Origin: Ignavibacteriales bacterium
GTDB lineage: Bacteria > Bacteroidota > Ignavibacteria > Ignavibacteriales > SURF-24
Assembly: GCA_003599415.1 (NCBI GenBank)
Contig: QZKB01000045.1
Span: 1-64,000 of the forward strand
DNA length: 64,000 nt
Direction: 5' to 3'
Of the stretch, positions 1 to 8,424 are shown piece by piece (the stretch's first letter is position 1; each line of letters opens with the position of its first letter). A program made the position numbers and the translations under genes. The notes below the pieces were generated by a model. The model was not told the origin of the DNA and did not search any database. It saw nothing but the letters and a program-made list of their open reading frames with translations.

Positions 1-191
1 ACTTTCCAGTTCTTAACAAGGAATAGCAAGCCTGCAATAAGCATTACAATTCCCCACCAAATACTTGGATGAGTTTCGCCCAAAACCGTTTTATGTGTGG
101 ATGGATTGAAATACAAATAAATTCCGGAGATCAAAATAATAACTCCCAGAATAACTAATAGTAATCCGACAAAATACCAGATTGGTTTCAT
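1..191 (-). CDS. small two-helix membrane protein, 3' end cut by window edge
   Basis: The ATG at 189-191 opens a frame that runs off the left edge, giving 63 visible residues beginning MKPIWYFVGLLLVILG. There are two hydrophobic segments, roughly residues 4-26 and 44-60, joined by a short polar loop (YFNPSTHKTVLGETHPS). A clear ribosome-binding site (AGGAAGGAGAG) lies just upstream. The gene starts 15 bases after the SSS symporter stop codon, so the two are almost certainly co-transcribed. I do not recognise the family. It may be a small accessory membrane protein of the symporter, which is inference from position only. Confidence 0.7.
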   Translation of the reverse strand, partial: MKPIWYFVGLLLVILGVIILISGIYLYFNPSTHKTVLGETHPSIWWGIVMLIAGLLFLVKNWK

Positions 192-206
192 TGTATTCTC
201 TCCTTC

Positions 207-1883
207 CTACCAGAAAATAATATTAAGAATTAAAAAGATGATCAAAGAAAGTATAGCAGCAAATTCAGGCTTACGGTAGACAGCTATATCTTTATCAACT
301 GCTTCCGGAGTTAAGCCTTTAACCAAGCCAACTAATTCTTCCTTTGGTTTCTTCTTTGTAAAAAGACTGATAATGATTGTAATACCGAAGCAAATTAACC
401 AGGCCCACCATGCGCGCCAGAAGTTTGTTGCCTGCCCGCTTGTTACAGGTGAAAGAGTAATGAATGTCAGATCCAGCCACTGGAATTTATCTACTATGAA
501 CAAAGCAAAGGAGGTTAACATACCGGTAATCAATCCCCAGAATGCGCCGTTAGGAGTAATCCACACCACGAACATTCCCAGCAGCATTGTTGCAAACAGC
601 GGGGCATTAACCCAAGAGAATATTGCCTGCATATAATCCATAATGCTTGGAAAAGTTTTTGCCCAGTAAGCAGTTAACACACTAATAACGATTCCAACGA
701 TGGTTGCAACTCTACCCATCCAGAGAAGATGAGCATCTGATGCTTTTTTATTAATAACAGACTTATAAATATCATAAGTCCAAACTGTGTTGAATGCACT
801 TATATTTCCCGCCTGGCCAGCCATAAATCCTGCAAGCAAAGCTGTTATACCAAGTCCAACAAGACCAGCGGGATAATATCTTACAATAAGAAGCGGAAGA
901 GCGGAATCATAATTTACTTTACCTCCATCTTCCAGAAGTTTGTAACCGCTGTTCGGATCTGCTGCAAGAATAATTGCAATCAAACCGGTAAGAATAACAA
1001 TAAATGGGATTGCCATTTTAAAGAATGATGCAAGTATCGGAGTCATCCGTGCCGAGCGTAAATCTTTAGCACTGAATGCTCTTTGTACTACAAGAAAGTC
1101 CGTAGTCCAATATCCGAACGAAAGTACGAAACCCAAACCAAGCACAATCCCGGCCCAGGTAATAGCCATGCCGTTATCAGCAGGATTTGTACTTGTAGCC
1201 CAAAGACTTGTAAACTGGCCCATTCCTTTAATCATATCAACTTTGTTAAAAATTTCCCCGATGCCGCCAACTTCCATCATACCTAAAATTGCAACAAGGA
1301 AAAGACCGAACCAGATTAAAAAGAATTGAATAATTTCTGTAAAGATAGCAGACATCAATCCGCTTAAAGTAACGTAAGCCGCAACAGTTAAAGCGGAAAC
1401 CCACATACTTATATCCCAGTTCCAGCCAAGAAATGTATGAAGCACCAATGCCATGGCATAAAGATTAATTCCAGATACAAGAAGCGTCATAACCGCAAAT
1501 GCAATTCCGTTAAGTACTCTTGTCTTTTCATCAAAGCGAAGTTTTAAGTATCCGGGCACTGATTTTATTTTCCCGCTGTAATAGAAGGGCATCATATAGA
1601 TACCAAGGAATAACATTGCCGGTATAGCACCAATCCAATAAAAGTGTGTTACAAACATTCCGTATTGAAAAGTATTTCCGGTCATACCTAGTAGTTCAAG
1701 CGCCCCAAGGTTTGCAGAAAGAAATGCGAGTCCTGCGACCCACGCACTGTTTTTTCTGCCTGCAAGAAAAAAATCTTCTTCGCTCTTTGTAAATTTTTTA
1801 AGGTATAAACCAATTCCAAGAACAAAAGCAAAGTAGATTGCAATAATGAGCCAATCGGCTATAGTAAGTCCTATTGCGGTCAT
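207..1883 (-). CDS. SSS-family sodium/solute symporter
   Basis: A 558-aa polytopic inner-membrane protein with about 14 hydrophobic segments, of the sodium:solute symporter (SSS/SGLT) family. Visible family features are the N-terminal helix followed by the SEEDFFLAGR segment (residues about 34-43), a GY(F/Y)LxLRF-like stretch (PGYLKLRF) and the long C-terminal helices. The family couples sodium influx to uptake of sugars, sugar acids, amino acids or vitamins. The substrate cannot be read from the sequence. Its place downstream of a LacI regulator and glycosidases suggests a sugar or oligosaccharide. It is separated from the preceding M24-like gene by a terminator, so it probably has its own promoter within 1884-1950, where an inverted repeat lies. 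It is followed within 15 bases by a small membrane protein. Confidence 0.93.
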   Translation of the reverse strand: MTAIGLTIADWLIIAIYFAFVLGIGLYLKKFTKSEEDFFLAGRKNSAWVAGLAFLSANLGALELLGMTGNTFQYGMFVTHFYWIGAIPAMLFLGIYMMPFYYSGKIKSVPGYLKLRFDEKTRVLNGIAFAVMTLLVSGINLYAMALVLHTFLGWNWDISMWVSALTVAAYVTLSGLMSAIFTEIIQFFLIWFGLFLVAILGMMEVGGIGEIFNKVDMIKGMGQFTSLWATSTNPADNGMAITWAGIVLGLGFVLSFGYWTTDFLVVQRAFSAKDLRSARMTPILASFFKMAIPFIVILTGLIAIILAADPNSGYKLLEDGGKVNYDSALPLLIVRYYPAGLVGLGITALLAGFMAGQAGNISAFNTVWTYDIYKSVINKKASDAHLLWMGRVATIVGIVISVLTAYWAKTFPSIMDYMQAIFSWVNAPLFATMLLGMFVVWITPNGAFWGLITGMLTSFALFIVDKFQWLDLTFITLSPVTSGQATNFWRAWWAWLICFGITIIISLFTKKKPKEELVGLVKGLTPEAVDKDIAVYRKPEFAAILSLIIFLILNIIFW

Positions 1884-1922
1884 ATAATTTTCCTTTATTA
1901 TGACTAATCTGATTGCACAAAA

Positions 1923-1938
1923 ACTGTTTATTAACAGT
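1923..1938. promoter_or_regulatory. inverted repeat upstream of the symporter gene, possible operator
   Basis: ACTGTT-TATT-AACAGT forms 6-bp arms around a 4-base centre, 40 bases upstream of the symporter start codon and just past the terminator of the gene before. Its half-site (TGTT/AACA) resembles the ends of the 14-bp palindrome at 3386-3399, so it could be a weaker site for the same LacI-type regulator. This is inference; no binding evidence exists. Confidence 0.35.
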
Positions 1939-1949
1939 ATGGTTATTTC

Positions 1950-1983
1950 AAAAAGGAAATAGCTTTTTTGTAAAGCTATTTCC
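1950..1983 (-). terminator. rho-independent terminator after the M24-like lipoprotein gene
   Basis: On the minus strand a perfect 12-bp stem (GGAAATAGCTTT / AAAGCTATTTCC) with a 5-base loop is followed directly by five T residues. It lies 61 bases after the M24-like stop codon and 67 bases before the symporter start, so it separates the two transcription units. Confidence 0.85.
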
Positions 1984-2044
1984 CCGGGTTAAAAGACATT
2001 AATAATTTCAATAGAATCCGCGAAGAAAAATAAGTGAAATAAAA

Positions 2045-3340
2045 TTAATTCACTTCAACATTTTTCTGTTCAATAATTTTACCGCTTGTTTTATCTCTTA
2101 ACAGAATAGCGGGCTGTTCGTATTTTTTACCATTTAGATTAACGATTAGTACCGGCCAGTCTTTTGTTTTAGTAATTACTTCGCCGCCATTTTCGTTTGC
2201 AATAAATGTATCTTCTACTTTAGCACCGGTAATTGTTGGGTTCCATGCATAACCCTGGTTATTCTGTACTGTTCCTTTTACACCAGGATAGATAACAAAT
2301 TCTCTGTCATCATAACCAATAGCTCCGCCCTGATGATGTTTCATCCATTCACCTTCAAAGCCGGCATCAGCATACCATTGCTTACATTCTTCAAATATTT
2401 CAGAAAGTGCTTTCCCGGGTTTTGTAGCTTCTTCATACTTAGACATAACTATTGCGGTTTGCTTCAATTTATTTTCGAGTTCTGCGGGTAGTTTATCTCC
2501 AAAGTAAACAAAGCGTGTAACTGCAATAGGCATTCCCCATTTTTCAGCAACAATATTTATCATAGCATAATTTTCAAGTACAGCGCCACCAGGCAGTGCA
2601 TGACGATAATTAAATATCCTGTTATCAACTGCAGTTAATAGTACTGTAGGGAAAATACCACGGGAACGCAATTCAATTGCAGTTAGCGCTTCAAGTTCAT
2701 ATTCATCCATTCCCGGTTTAATAGATTTACAAACGCTTTCAACAGCTTCTGTACATTGCTGACCCAACCATTTGTATCTTTTCAGTTCAGTTTCTGAAAG
2801 AGAATATCTTAAAGGTCTAAAGTCTTCCGCAACTACAACTGTTCCCGGGAAAGGAGCGTCACTGCCGATTTTACCTTTAGGCGCAATCTCTTTAATAATA
2901 GATTCACGAACATCTTTAACAGGATTTGCTTCGTACCAATTGTACATTTTTAATTCATAGCCTAATTCCCTAAGCGAGCCGTCCATCATTCTGCCAGCTT
3001 CAGCACCATTGCACACCAAATATTTTTTCCCATCTTTCATAATTAATAATGAGGCTGCACCTACATCTTTATTTAATACAATTTGAACATTTGCCTGTCC
3101 GGCTGTAATCCAGTATACATTTCGAACCTGTGTAAAGAGCATACCATCAAGTTTTTTTTCGGTCAGAAATTTTTGTACAAGAATCATCTTATCAGAGATT
3201 TCCTTGTTTATTTCTTCTTTTGTTAATATCTGGTTTGGATTTTTCTTCCATAAAGTGTTTGCTTGTTCATTTTGATTATTAGCACATGAAACTATTAGAA
3301 AAGAAGCAAGGGCAAACAATGAGAGCAATAATTTTTTCAT
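2045..3340 (-). CDS. lipoprotein with creatinase/M24 aminopeptidase fold, metal site degenerate
   Basis: A 431-aa protein with a lipoprotein signal (LIVSC, Cys19). Residues about 50-170 look like the creatinase N-terminal domain and 185-400 like the M24 pita-bread domain. Active M24 metallopeptidases use five metal ligands: Asp, Asp, His, Glu, Glu. By my alignment, the equivalents here are Asn262, Ala273, His336 (in HHQGGAIGY), Asn367 and Glu376 (in KVEDT), so three of five are lost. It is therefore unlikely to be an ordinary metallo-aminopeptidase. Creatinase itself is a metal-free M24 enzyme, so a different hydrolase role is possible. It lies directly downstream of the LacI gene with a LacI-type palindrome in between. 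It is probably anchored in the periplasm or outer membrane. Confidence 0.85.
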   Translation of the reverse strand: MKKLLLSLFALASFLIVSCANNQNEQANTLWKKNPNQILTKEEINKEISDKMILVQKFLTEKKLDGMLFTQVRNVYWITAGQANVQIVLNKDVGAASLLIMKDGKKYLVCNGAEAGRMMDGSLRELGYELKMYNWYEANPVKDVRESIIKEIAPKGKIGSDAPFPGTVVVAEDFRPLRYSLSETELKRYKWLGQQCTEAVESVCKSIKPGMDEYELEALTAIELRSRGIFPTVLLTAVDNRIFNYRHALPGGAVLENYAMINIVAEKWGMPIAVTRFVYFGDKLPAELENKLKQTAIVMSKYEEATKPGKALSEIFEECKQWYADAGFEGEWMKHHQGGAIGYDDREFVIYPGVKGTVQNNQGYAWNPTITGAKVEDTFIANENGGEVITKTKDWPVLIVNLNGKKYEQPAILLRDKTSGKIIEQKNVEVN

Positions 3341-3385
3341 TTAGTAAACCTCCTGGTTTAATTGGAGATATTAATGTTTTTAAAT

Positions 3386-3399
3386 TGTTAACGTTAACA
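3386..3399. promoter_or_regulatory. LacI-family operator palindrome
   Basis: TGTTAACGTTAACA is a perfect 14-bp palindrome with the central CG typical of LacI/GalR-family operators. It sits 46 bases upstream of the M24-like start codon, in the gap after the LacI gene. It is the best operator candidate in the window and probably binds the product of the adjacent LacI gene. Confidence 0.75.
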
Positions 3400-3477
3400 T
3401 TTGATGGTGCATAATAGCCTAAAAAAATAAAAAAGTCAATTAGTTTTTTAGCTAACTTGCTGAAAGTAAATACTTTT

Positions 3478-4509
3478 TCAGTTATTTAAGACAGCACCGC
3501 AGGAGCTTCGGATAACCTGTTCTGTCTCAACAGCCAGATCCTCAATTTTTTCTTTTTTATTTTCAATGTGGGCAATAAGTTTTTCGGCAGCTTTTTTACC
3601 AACCTCGTAAGCAGGCTGACGTACTGTGGTGAGAGGAGTTTTCAACAATTCAGCCCTGATGTCATCAGAAAATCCCACGATTGCAATATCTTCGGGAATT
3701 CTTAATCCATGCTCATTAATTGCTTTCATCGCACCGAATGCGGCAGGATCATTAACCGCCACAATTGCTCTGGGCCCGCCATTTGTAATTGAATCAAGCA
3801 ATTTATTCATAGCCTTGTATCCACCAATTTCATGAAAGCCGGCTTCAACTATATAACCTTCAGGAATTTTCAGTTTGTGTTCTTCCATTGCTTTAGTGAA
3901 GCCTTTTAATCTGGCTAAACCTATGGATACTGTTTTTGGTCCAGATAAATGAGCAATTTTTTTATAGCCCAATTTTATAAGGTGATTAGTTATCATACGA
4001 GCACTTTCTTCGTCGTTAATACTTACACAGCTTGCACCAATACCATACACACACCTGTCAAAAAACACGATAGGTAACCCCTGCTGTTTCATTATCTGCT
4101 TATATATTTCGTTATTATGAACTGATTCTGCTACTGAGATTAATAGCCCATCAACACGTTTGGATGCAAGAGTATGAATAACTGCTTTCTCTCTTTTGGC
4201 ATCTTCTGCAGAGTGGGTAAGCATTATCTGGTAACCTTTTTTGTAAGCAACTTCCTCAATTCCCCTGATAGCTTCAGGAAAGAATGAGTGAGTAATTTCA
4301 GGAACCACCACCCCGATTGTGTGTGTCTTGCGCTGGACGAGACTTTTAGCTACACTATTAGGAATATAGCTCATCCTTTTTGAAGCGTCCAAAACTTTTT
4401 TCTTTGTTCTTTCATCTACATTCGGACGATCATTGAGGGCACGGGAAACAGTCATCATTGAGATACCAAGTTCCTGTGCAATATGTTTTACAGTTACCCT
4501 TCTAGGCAT
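3478..4509 (-). CDS. LacI/GalR-family transcriptional regulator
   Basis: A 343-aa protein with full family architecture. An N-terminal helix-turn-helix (VTVKHIAQELGISMMTVSRA, residues about 5-24) is followed by the hinge helix (YIPNSVAKSLVQRKT) and a periplasmic-binding-protein-like sensor domain from about residue 60 (IGVVVPEITHSFFPE). Such proteins usually repress catabolic operons and release DNA, or bind it, when a sugar is bound. It is embedded in a same-strand run of glycosidases and transport genes, and a canonical palindrome lies 79 bases beyond its stop. It probably regulates the M24-like gene, the symporter and perhaps the glycosidases. The effector sugar is unknown. Confidence 0.95.
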   Translation of the reverse strand: MPRRVTVKHIAQELGISMMTVSRALNDRPNVDERTKKKVLDASKRMSYIPNSVAKSLVQRKTHTIGVVVPEITHSFFPEAIRGIEEVAYKKGYQIMLTHSAEDAKREKAVIHTLASKRVDGLLISVAESVHNNEIYKQIMKQQGLPIVFFDRCVYGIGASCVSINDEESARMITNHLIKLGYKKIAHLSGPKTVSIGLARLKGFTKAMEEHKLKIPEGYIVEAGFHEIGGYKAMNKLLDSITNGGPRAIVAVNDPAAFGAMKAINEHGLRIPEDIAIVGFSDDIRAELLKTPLTTVRQPAYEVGKKAAEKLIAHIENKKEKIEDLAVETEQVIRSSCGAVLNN

Positions 4510-4548
4510 TGCCTAACCTTTTGTTTAATATTAAAGCCAAATTATTTT

Positions 4549-5574
4549 TTAATTAACCAGTTTTATTTTGTTTTTCATTGCATTGTCAAATTCGCCAATA
4601 AAGCGCCACCAGTTTGTAAGTTCTTTATTCCCATATTTTATTTTATTGTTGATACCGGGTATATTCTGCATCCAGTAAATAAACCAGCTCAGACTGTTGC
4701 AATTCCATTTTTCACAATTGATTTTTATCTTTTTGCCTGTGCCTTCCGGATTCCAGTCTTCAATATCTGTTTCAACATATTCCGTTTTTTTCCAGTCATA
4801 ATCCTGCCTGCCATTTGGCGGATAATGAGCCCATCCACATCTTGGATTAATTATTTTATGAGAAATATCGCTGCCGACAAATTTACCCCAGAATAATAAT
4901 TCTCCCCATTTATCTTCAGCAGTTGTATCTCTGCCATCAATAAAATTCAGTACCGCTTCTATCTGATGAATATGGTCTTCAACAGCTTCCGATGCACCTC
5001 TCTGATAATTATAATGATAGACCGTATAAGTTTTTTCAAAAACTGGAAGATCTCCTGGATCTCTTAAACTGTTACTCACGTCTCCAAAGGGACCGGCCAT
5101 ATTTGATTCCCATAATCCAATCACTCCGCCATCATAACCCCAGATCCATATTTCTTTCACACCTTTTTTCTCTACCCATTCTTTTGCATCAATTCGTTTC
5201 ATAATTGAATTGTAATCTGTCATCGGTACTTCTTTGTAATCTTTCTTTACCGTAGGGAGCGGTTCGAGAAATTCGTAGGTCTGAACAATTTTATATTGAA
5301 GCGAAGGTTTGGAAGATACATTTTTGTAACCATGATACCTTGAACCTTCCTGAAGAGCATTGATGACAACTTTTGTAACGCTGTCCGTCTTTTGTCTAAT
5401 AAATTGAAGGGTTCCACCAATATCCCTTGTAACATTTTTATCTAAGTTGCCATCTTTTTCAGGAAAATATTTAACGATTACAATCGGTATTATAAACTGC
5501 TGATCGGTTTGAGCATGTAAAATTGAACAAAAAATTGCGCAACTTATGATAGTCGAATAGATATAGTTTTTCAT
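4549..5574 (-). CDS. secreted protein of an unrecognised three-member family (copy 1)
   Basis: A 341-aa protein with a Sec signal peptide (MKNYIYSTIISCAIFCSILH, cleavage near AQ). I do not recognise a named family, but it shares a domain with two proteins at 59744-60754 and 60782-62860. Shared blocks, in order: KEIWIWGYDGG with LWESNMAGP; YNYQRGASEAVEDHIHQIEA; HYPPNGRQDYDW; C-x-KW; and WMQNIPG followed by LTNWWRF. Conserved His and Glu residues in the second block could be catalytic or metal-binding, but copy 1 has Glu where the others have the first His. It lies between the debranching-like gene and the LacI gene, suggesting extracytoplasmic glycan processing (inference from context). Confidence 0.8.
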   Translation of the reverse strand: MKNYIYSTIISCAIFCSILHAQTDQQFIIPIVIVKYFPEKDGNLDKNVTRDIGGTLQFIRQKTDSVTKVVINALQEGSRYHGYKNVSSKPSLQYKIVQTYEFLEPLPTVKKDYKEVPMTDYNSIMKRIDAKEWVEKKGVKEIWIWGYDGGVIGLWESNMAGPFGDVSNSLRDPGDLPVFEKTYTVYHYNYQRGASEAVEDHIHQIEAVLNFIDGRDTTAEDKWGELLFWGKFVGSDISHKIINPRCGWAHYPPNGRQDYDWKKTEYVETDIEDWNPEGTGKKIKINCEKWNCNSLSWFIYWMQNIPGINNKIKYGNKELTNWWRFIGEFDNAMKNKIKLVN

Positions 5575-5703
5575 TTCTCACTAAGGATAAAGATTATTAA
5601 ATATGGCTGTGCCACTAATTATCTCTTCCTCATCATTCCCCTGTCCAAAGATAATAAATGAATATGAGAAATAATAATAATTTCTTGTAATCCAATTTCT
5701 TTC

Positions 5704-8292
5704 CTAAAACTCCACACTTATTTCATGTTCAATAAAATTACCGCTGCCGTCTTCTGATATTTTTATTCTCAACTCTTCTCCGATTATTTCAGCGCCGGTT
5801 ATTTTTTTAATCAGTTTACTATTCTTTACACCCAAAGAATAACTCTCACCGGCAATTCCTTCAACTAAAAGAATAATCTTATTGCCAGATAGTTCAGTTG
5901 AAATGACTTTTAACGAATGATTCTCTTCACCAATTTTTGATTCAAGCGGAAGCAGATAAATTTCCGGAACAGGATTATATTGTAAAACAATTTCATCCCG
6001 GCCGGATGTTTCAAATTCAATTTGAGGTTGTAAAATTTTACTATCAGCACTTACAGCATTTTCATTCAATGTAGATTTGATAACTGTTGCTCCAACCGGA
6101 AGAACAGGTTTAAACTTAAAATTGATTTTTTCTTTGCCTGGGTTTTCTACTATCAGTTTAACGCCGGAATTGTTTTTATAGTATTTAACATTAACAGAAA
6201 TGTTATTTACCCGAATATTATTTACAATCAGGCTATTCCAGTTGGCCGGGATTTGCGGTTTGAAATTCACCACTTTATTTATTGCATCAACATCTACTCC
6301 TGCCAGTCCACGGATAAAAGGAACGAGTAAACCGGAAGTAGAAAATCCCTGGTCGTGATAAGCTTCTCCCAACTTCTGATTTATATCCCCGGAAAATACT
6401 TCCGGTATAACACCAATTCCATAATTTGATTGCTGCTGAAGCGTTGCCTGCAGATTTGCAAAGCCTGCAAGAGCAAAGTTGTAATTATAAAATGCTGTTC
6501 CAAGCATAATTGAATTGAATGGCCATACTGCACCATAATTATAATTGCGCGGCTCAAAATATTTAGACTGAATTGATAAACTTCTTACTCCCCAGTCGGA
6601 AGATAAATCTGAATGAGCAAATGCTTCTAAAGATTTTTCCGTGCGTTCTTTGTCCATAAGCATGAAATCAAAAGCAATACTTGGATAAGGATTTTTCTCT
6701 TTCACCTGAACGCCTACTTCGTTTGCACCGAAAGAATAAAAACCTTTATCTTCCATCCAGAATAATTTTTCTAACGACTCTTTTGCATCCGGCAATAAAT
6801 TCTTTGCCTGGTCTTCAAACTTTCTATCGCCAACAACCTTGGACATTTCAATTGTTTCCTTGATTGCCTGGAGCCAAAGCGACTGCGTGTACATATCATT
6901 ATAAATTTTTACGAGTGAACCAAATTCAAGAACACCAAGTCCCGCACCCTTTAAATCCATCAGACCATCATTATTGCTATCTTTGTTTAAGCACCAATAG
7001 TAAGCCTGCTTAATTGATTCCCAGCTTTCTTTAATAAACTGAGCATCACCGCTTTTACTGTAATAATCTCCCATTGCAACAAGATACCAGGGAGAAGTAT
7101 CCGCATGATTATATCCATAATGATAATCGTTCCACCAATCAACAAGCCCATCGCTTTGTGAAAGCTCGTGAGCCATTTTACCTATATCATTGTTAACTTC
7201 TTTGGTAGATTTTTTTCTTATAGGAAAATTTTCCTGGCGCTGCCATTTTTGTGTAAACTTAAGCGCATCACGAACAGTTGGAAAATCTCCAAGACTATTC
7301 ATTGCAAGTGAATTAGCATAAGCGTCTCCGCCAAAGTACCATGCAAAACCAGGCCTTCCGCCGCCGCCTGATAAACCATAACCGGCAACCAGGCCCTTGC
7401 CGAGTGTTGGATTATCAACCACTAAATTTCTTAAAGCAACTTTGCCCCATTCATAGGCAACGTTAAATTTTTGTTCAGGAGTTATAATTTGCACTGTTGA
7501 GTTACGAAGGTTCTTGTAGTATTCGTAATTGGATTTATAAAAACTTTCCGCATTCTGCGATAAATTTTGATAAAGAGTTTTTACCGAATCAAGTTTAGAA
7601 TTTACATAGCCGCAAATTACAATCGGAATAAATTTATCGTTCTTTTCACCAGGTTTAATTTCAATTTTAAATTGAAGCGGGTTATCTGCAAACATATGTG
7701 CAGGCGGCGCAGACATTTCTTTACCTGCAGGAGAGCCACATAAATACATTGCCCTGCGCTGTGCTTCTGAAATTACAAAAGCTTTAACATCATCATCCCA
7801 GTAACTGTACTGCCCACCAACTCCGGCAGGCCATTGAGGCTGCATAACCGGAAGAAATCCCGGAACGATTGATATCGGTTCTATCGTTTGAACATCAAGA
7901 AGAATAATAATTCCCGGTTCATCAACCGGTACAATAAAAATCTCTTTTACTGTAAATGATTCATAAGTGTAAGTTATAGTTGTCGCTTCGGGTGTTGCTG
8001 AAATTGTCCGCATAATATCTTTTGCAAGAATAGGCTGAGTTGAATTAGCAGTAAAGAATTGAAGTTCAAAACTTCTTAATGGTTTCCACGGCCAAATCCA
8101 TGCTTCAAAGTTGCCATTTTCAAAACCCATTAAAGCAGCTTTAAGACCAATCTTATCAAAGTATTGATTAGGCTGGGCAAGGCGGGAAATTTCAAGATCG
8201 TTTTTATTTAATTTAAATTTTTTTACGTAACCGGATTGCGCCAGGCAGGCTGAGGTAAGAAGAACAGCGACAAAAAATTTCATTTTAAACAT
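5704..8292 (-). CDS. secreted (alpha/alpha)6 glycosidase-like protein, debranching-enzyme C-terminal type
   Basis: An 862-aa protein with a signal peptide (MFKMKFFVAVLLTSACLAQS). Residues about 25-270 form a beta-sandwich-like N-domain, about 280-700 a six-hairpin (alpha/alpha)6 region of the amylo-alpha-1,6-glucosidase/GH15-like superfamily, and the rest is beta-rich. The stretch GKGLVAGYGLSGGGGRPGFA followed by WYFGGDAY is mirrored in the 1130-aa protein at 53034-56426 (GRPGYAWYFGRDSEW), so the two are paralogues. The SPWYLVAMGDYY and NYGAVWPFNS motifs fit a barrel active-site rim. It probably acts on an oligo- or polysaccharide in the periplasm. Substrate and exact GH family are uncertain. 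Confidence 0.85.
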   Translation of the reverse strand: MFKMKFFVAVLLTSACLAQSGYVKKFKLNKNDLEISRLAQPNQYFDKIGLKAALMGFENGNFEAWIWPWKPLRSFELQFFTANSTQPILAKDIMRTISATPEATTITYTYESFTVKEIFIVPVDEPGIIILLDVQTIEPISIVPGFLPVMQPQWPAGVGGQYSYWDDDVKAFVISEAQRRAMYLCGSPAGKEMSAPPAHMFADNPLQFKIEIKPGEKNDKFIPIVICGYVNSKLDSVKTLYQNLSQNAESFYKSNYEYYKNLRNSTVQIITPEQKFNVAYEWGKVALRNLVVDNPTLGKGLVAGYGLSGGGGRPGFAWYFGGDAYANSLAMNSLGDFPTVRDALKFTQKWQRQENFPIRKKSTKEVNNDIGKMAHELSQSDGLVDWWNDYHYGYNHADTSPWYLVAMGDYYSKSGDAQFIKESWESIKQAYYWCLNKDSNNDGLMDLKGAGLGVLEFGSLVKIYNDMYTQSLWLQAIKETIEMSKVVGDRKFEDQAKNLLPDAKESLEKLFWMEDKGFYSFGANEVGVQVKEKNPYPSIAFDFMLMDKERTEKSLEAFAHSDLSSDWGVRSLSIQSKYFEPRNYNYGAVWPFNSIMLGTAFYNYNFALAGFANLQATLQQQSNYGIGVIPEVFSGDINQKLGEAYHDQGFSTSGLLVPFIRGLAGVDVDAINKVVNFKPQIPANWNSLIVNNIRVNNISVNVKYYKNNSGVKLIVENPGKEKINFKFKPVLPVGATVIKSTLNENAVSADSKILQPQIEFETSGRDEIVLQYNPVPEIYLLPLESKIGEENHSLKVISTELSGNKIILLVEGIAGESYSLGVKNSKLIKKITGAEIIGEELRIKISEDGSGNFIEHEISVEF

Positions 8293-8344
8293 TTTAACTC
8301 CTTTGCATTAATACTATCATTCAACAACAATCAATAAATAACTC

Positions 8345-8383
8345 ACCTGCCTGCCCCTTATATTAAGAAGAGGCAGAGCAGGT
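8345..8383. repeat. imperfect hairpin, REP-like
   Basis: ACCTGC-CTGCC (8345-8355) pairs with GGCAG-A-GCAGGT (8372-8383) with a single bulged A. It lies between the U32 gene stop and the next gene start. There is no T-run on either side, so it is not a standard terminator. The CCTGCC/GGCAGG composition, richer in GC than its surroundings, resembles dispersed palindromic repeats. Confidence 0.5.
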
Positions 8384-8424
8384 AAGCTACAGTTTTCCTC
8401 ATCCGAAACTTTGCTTAAAGCGGA

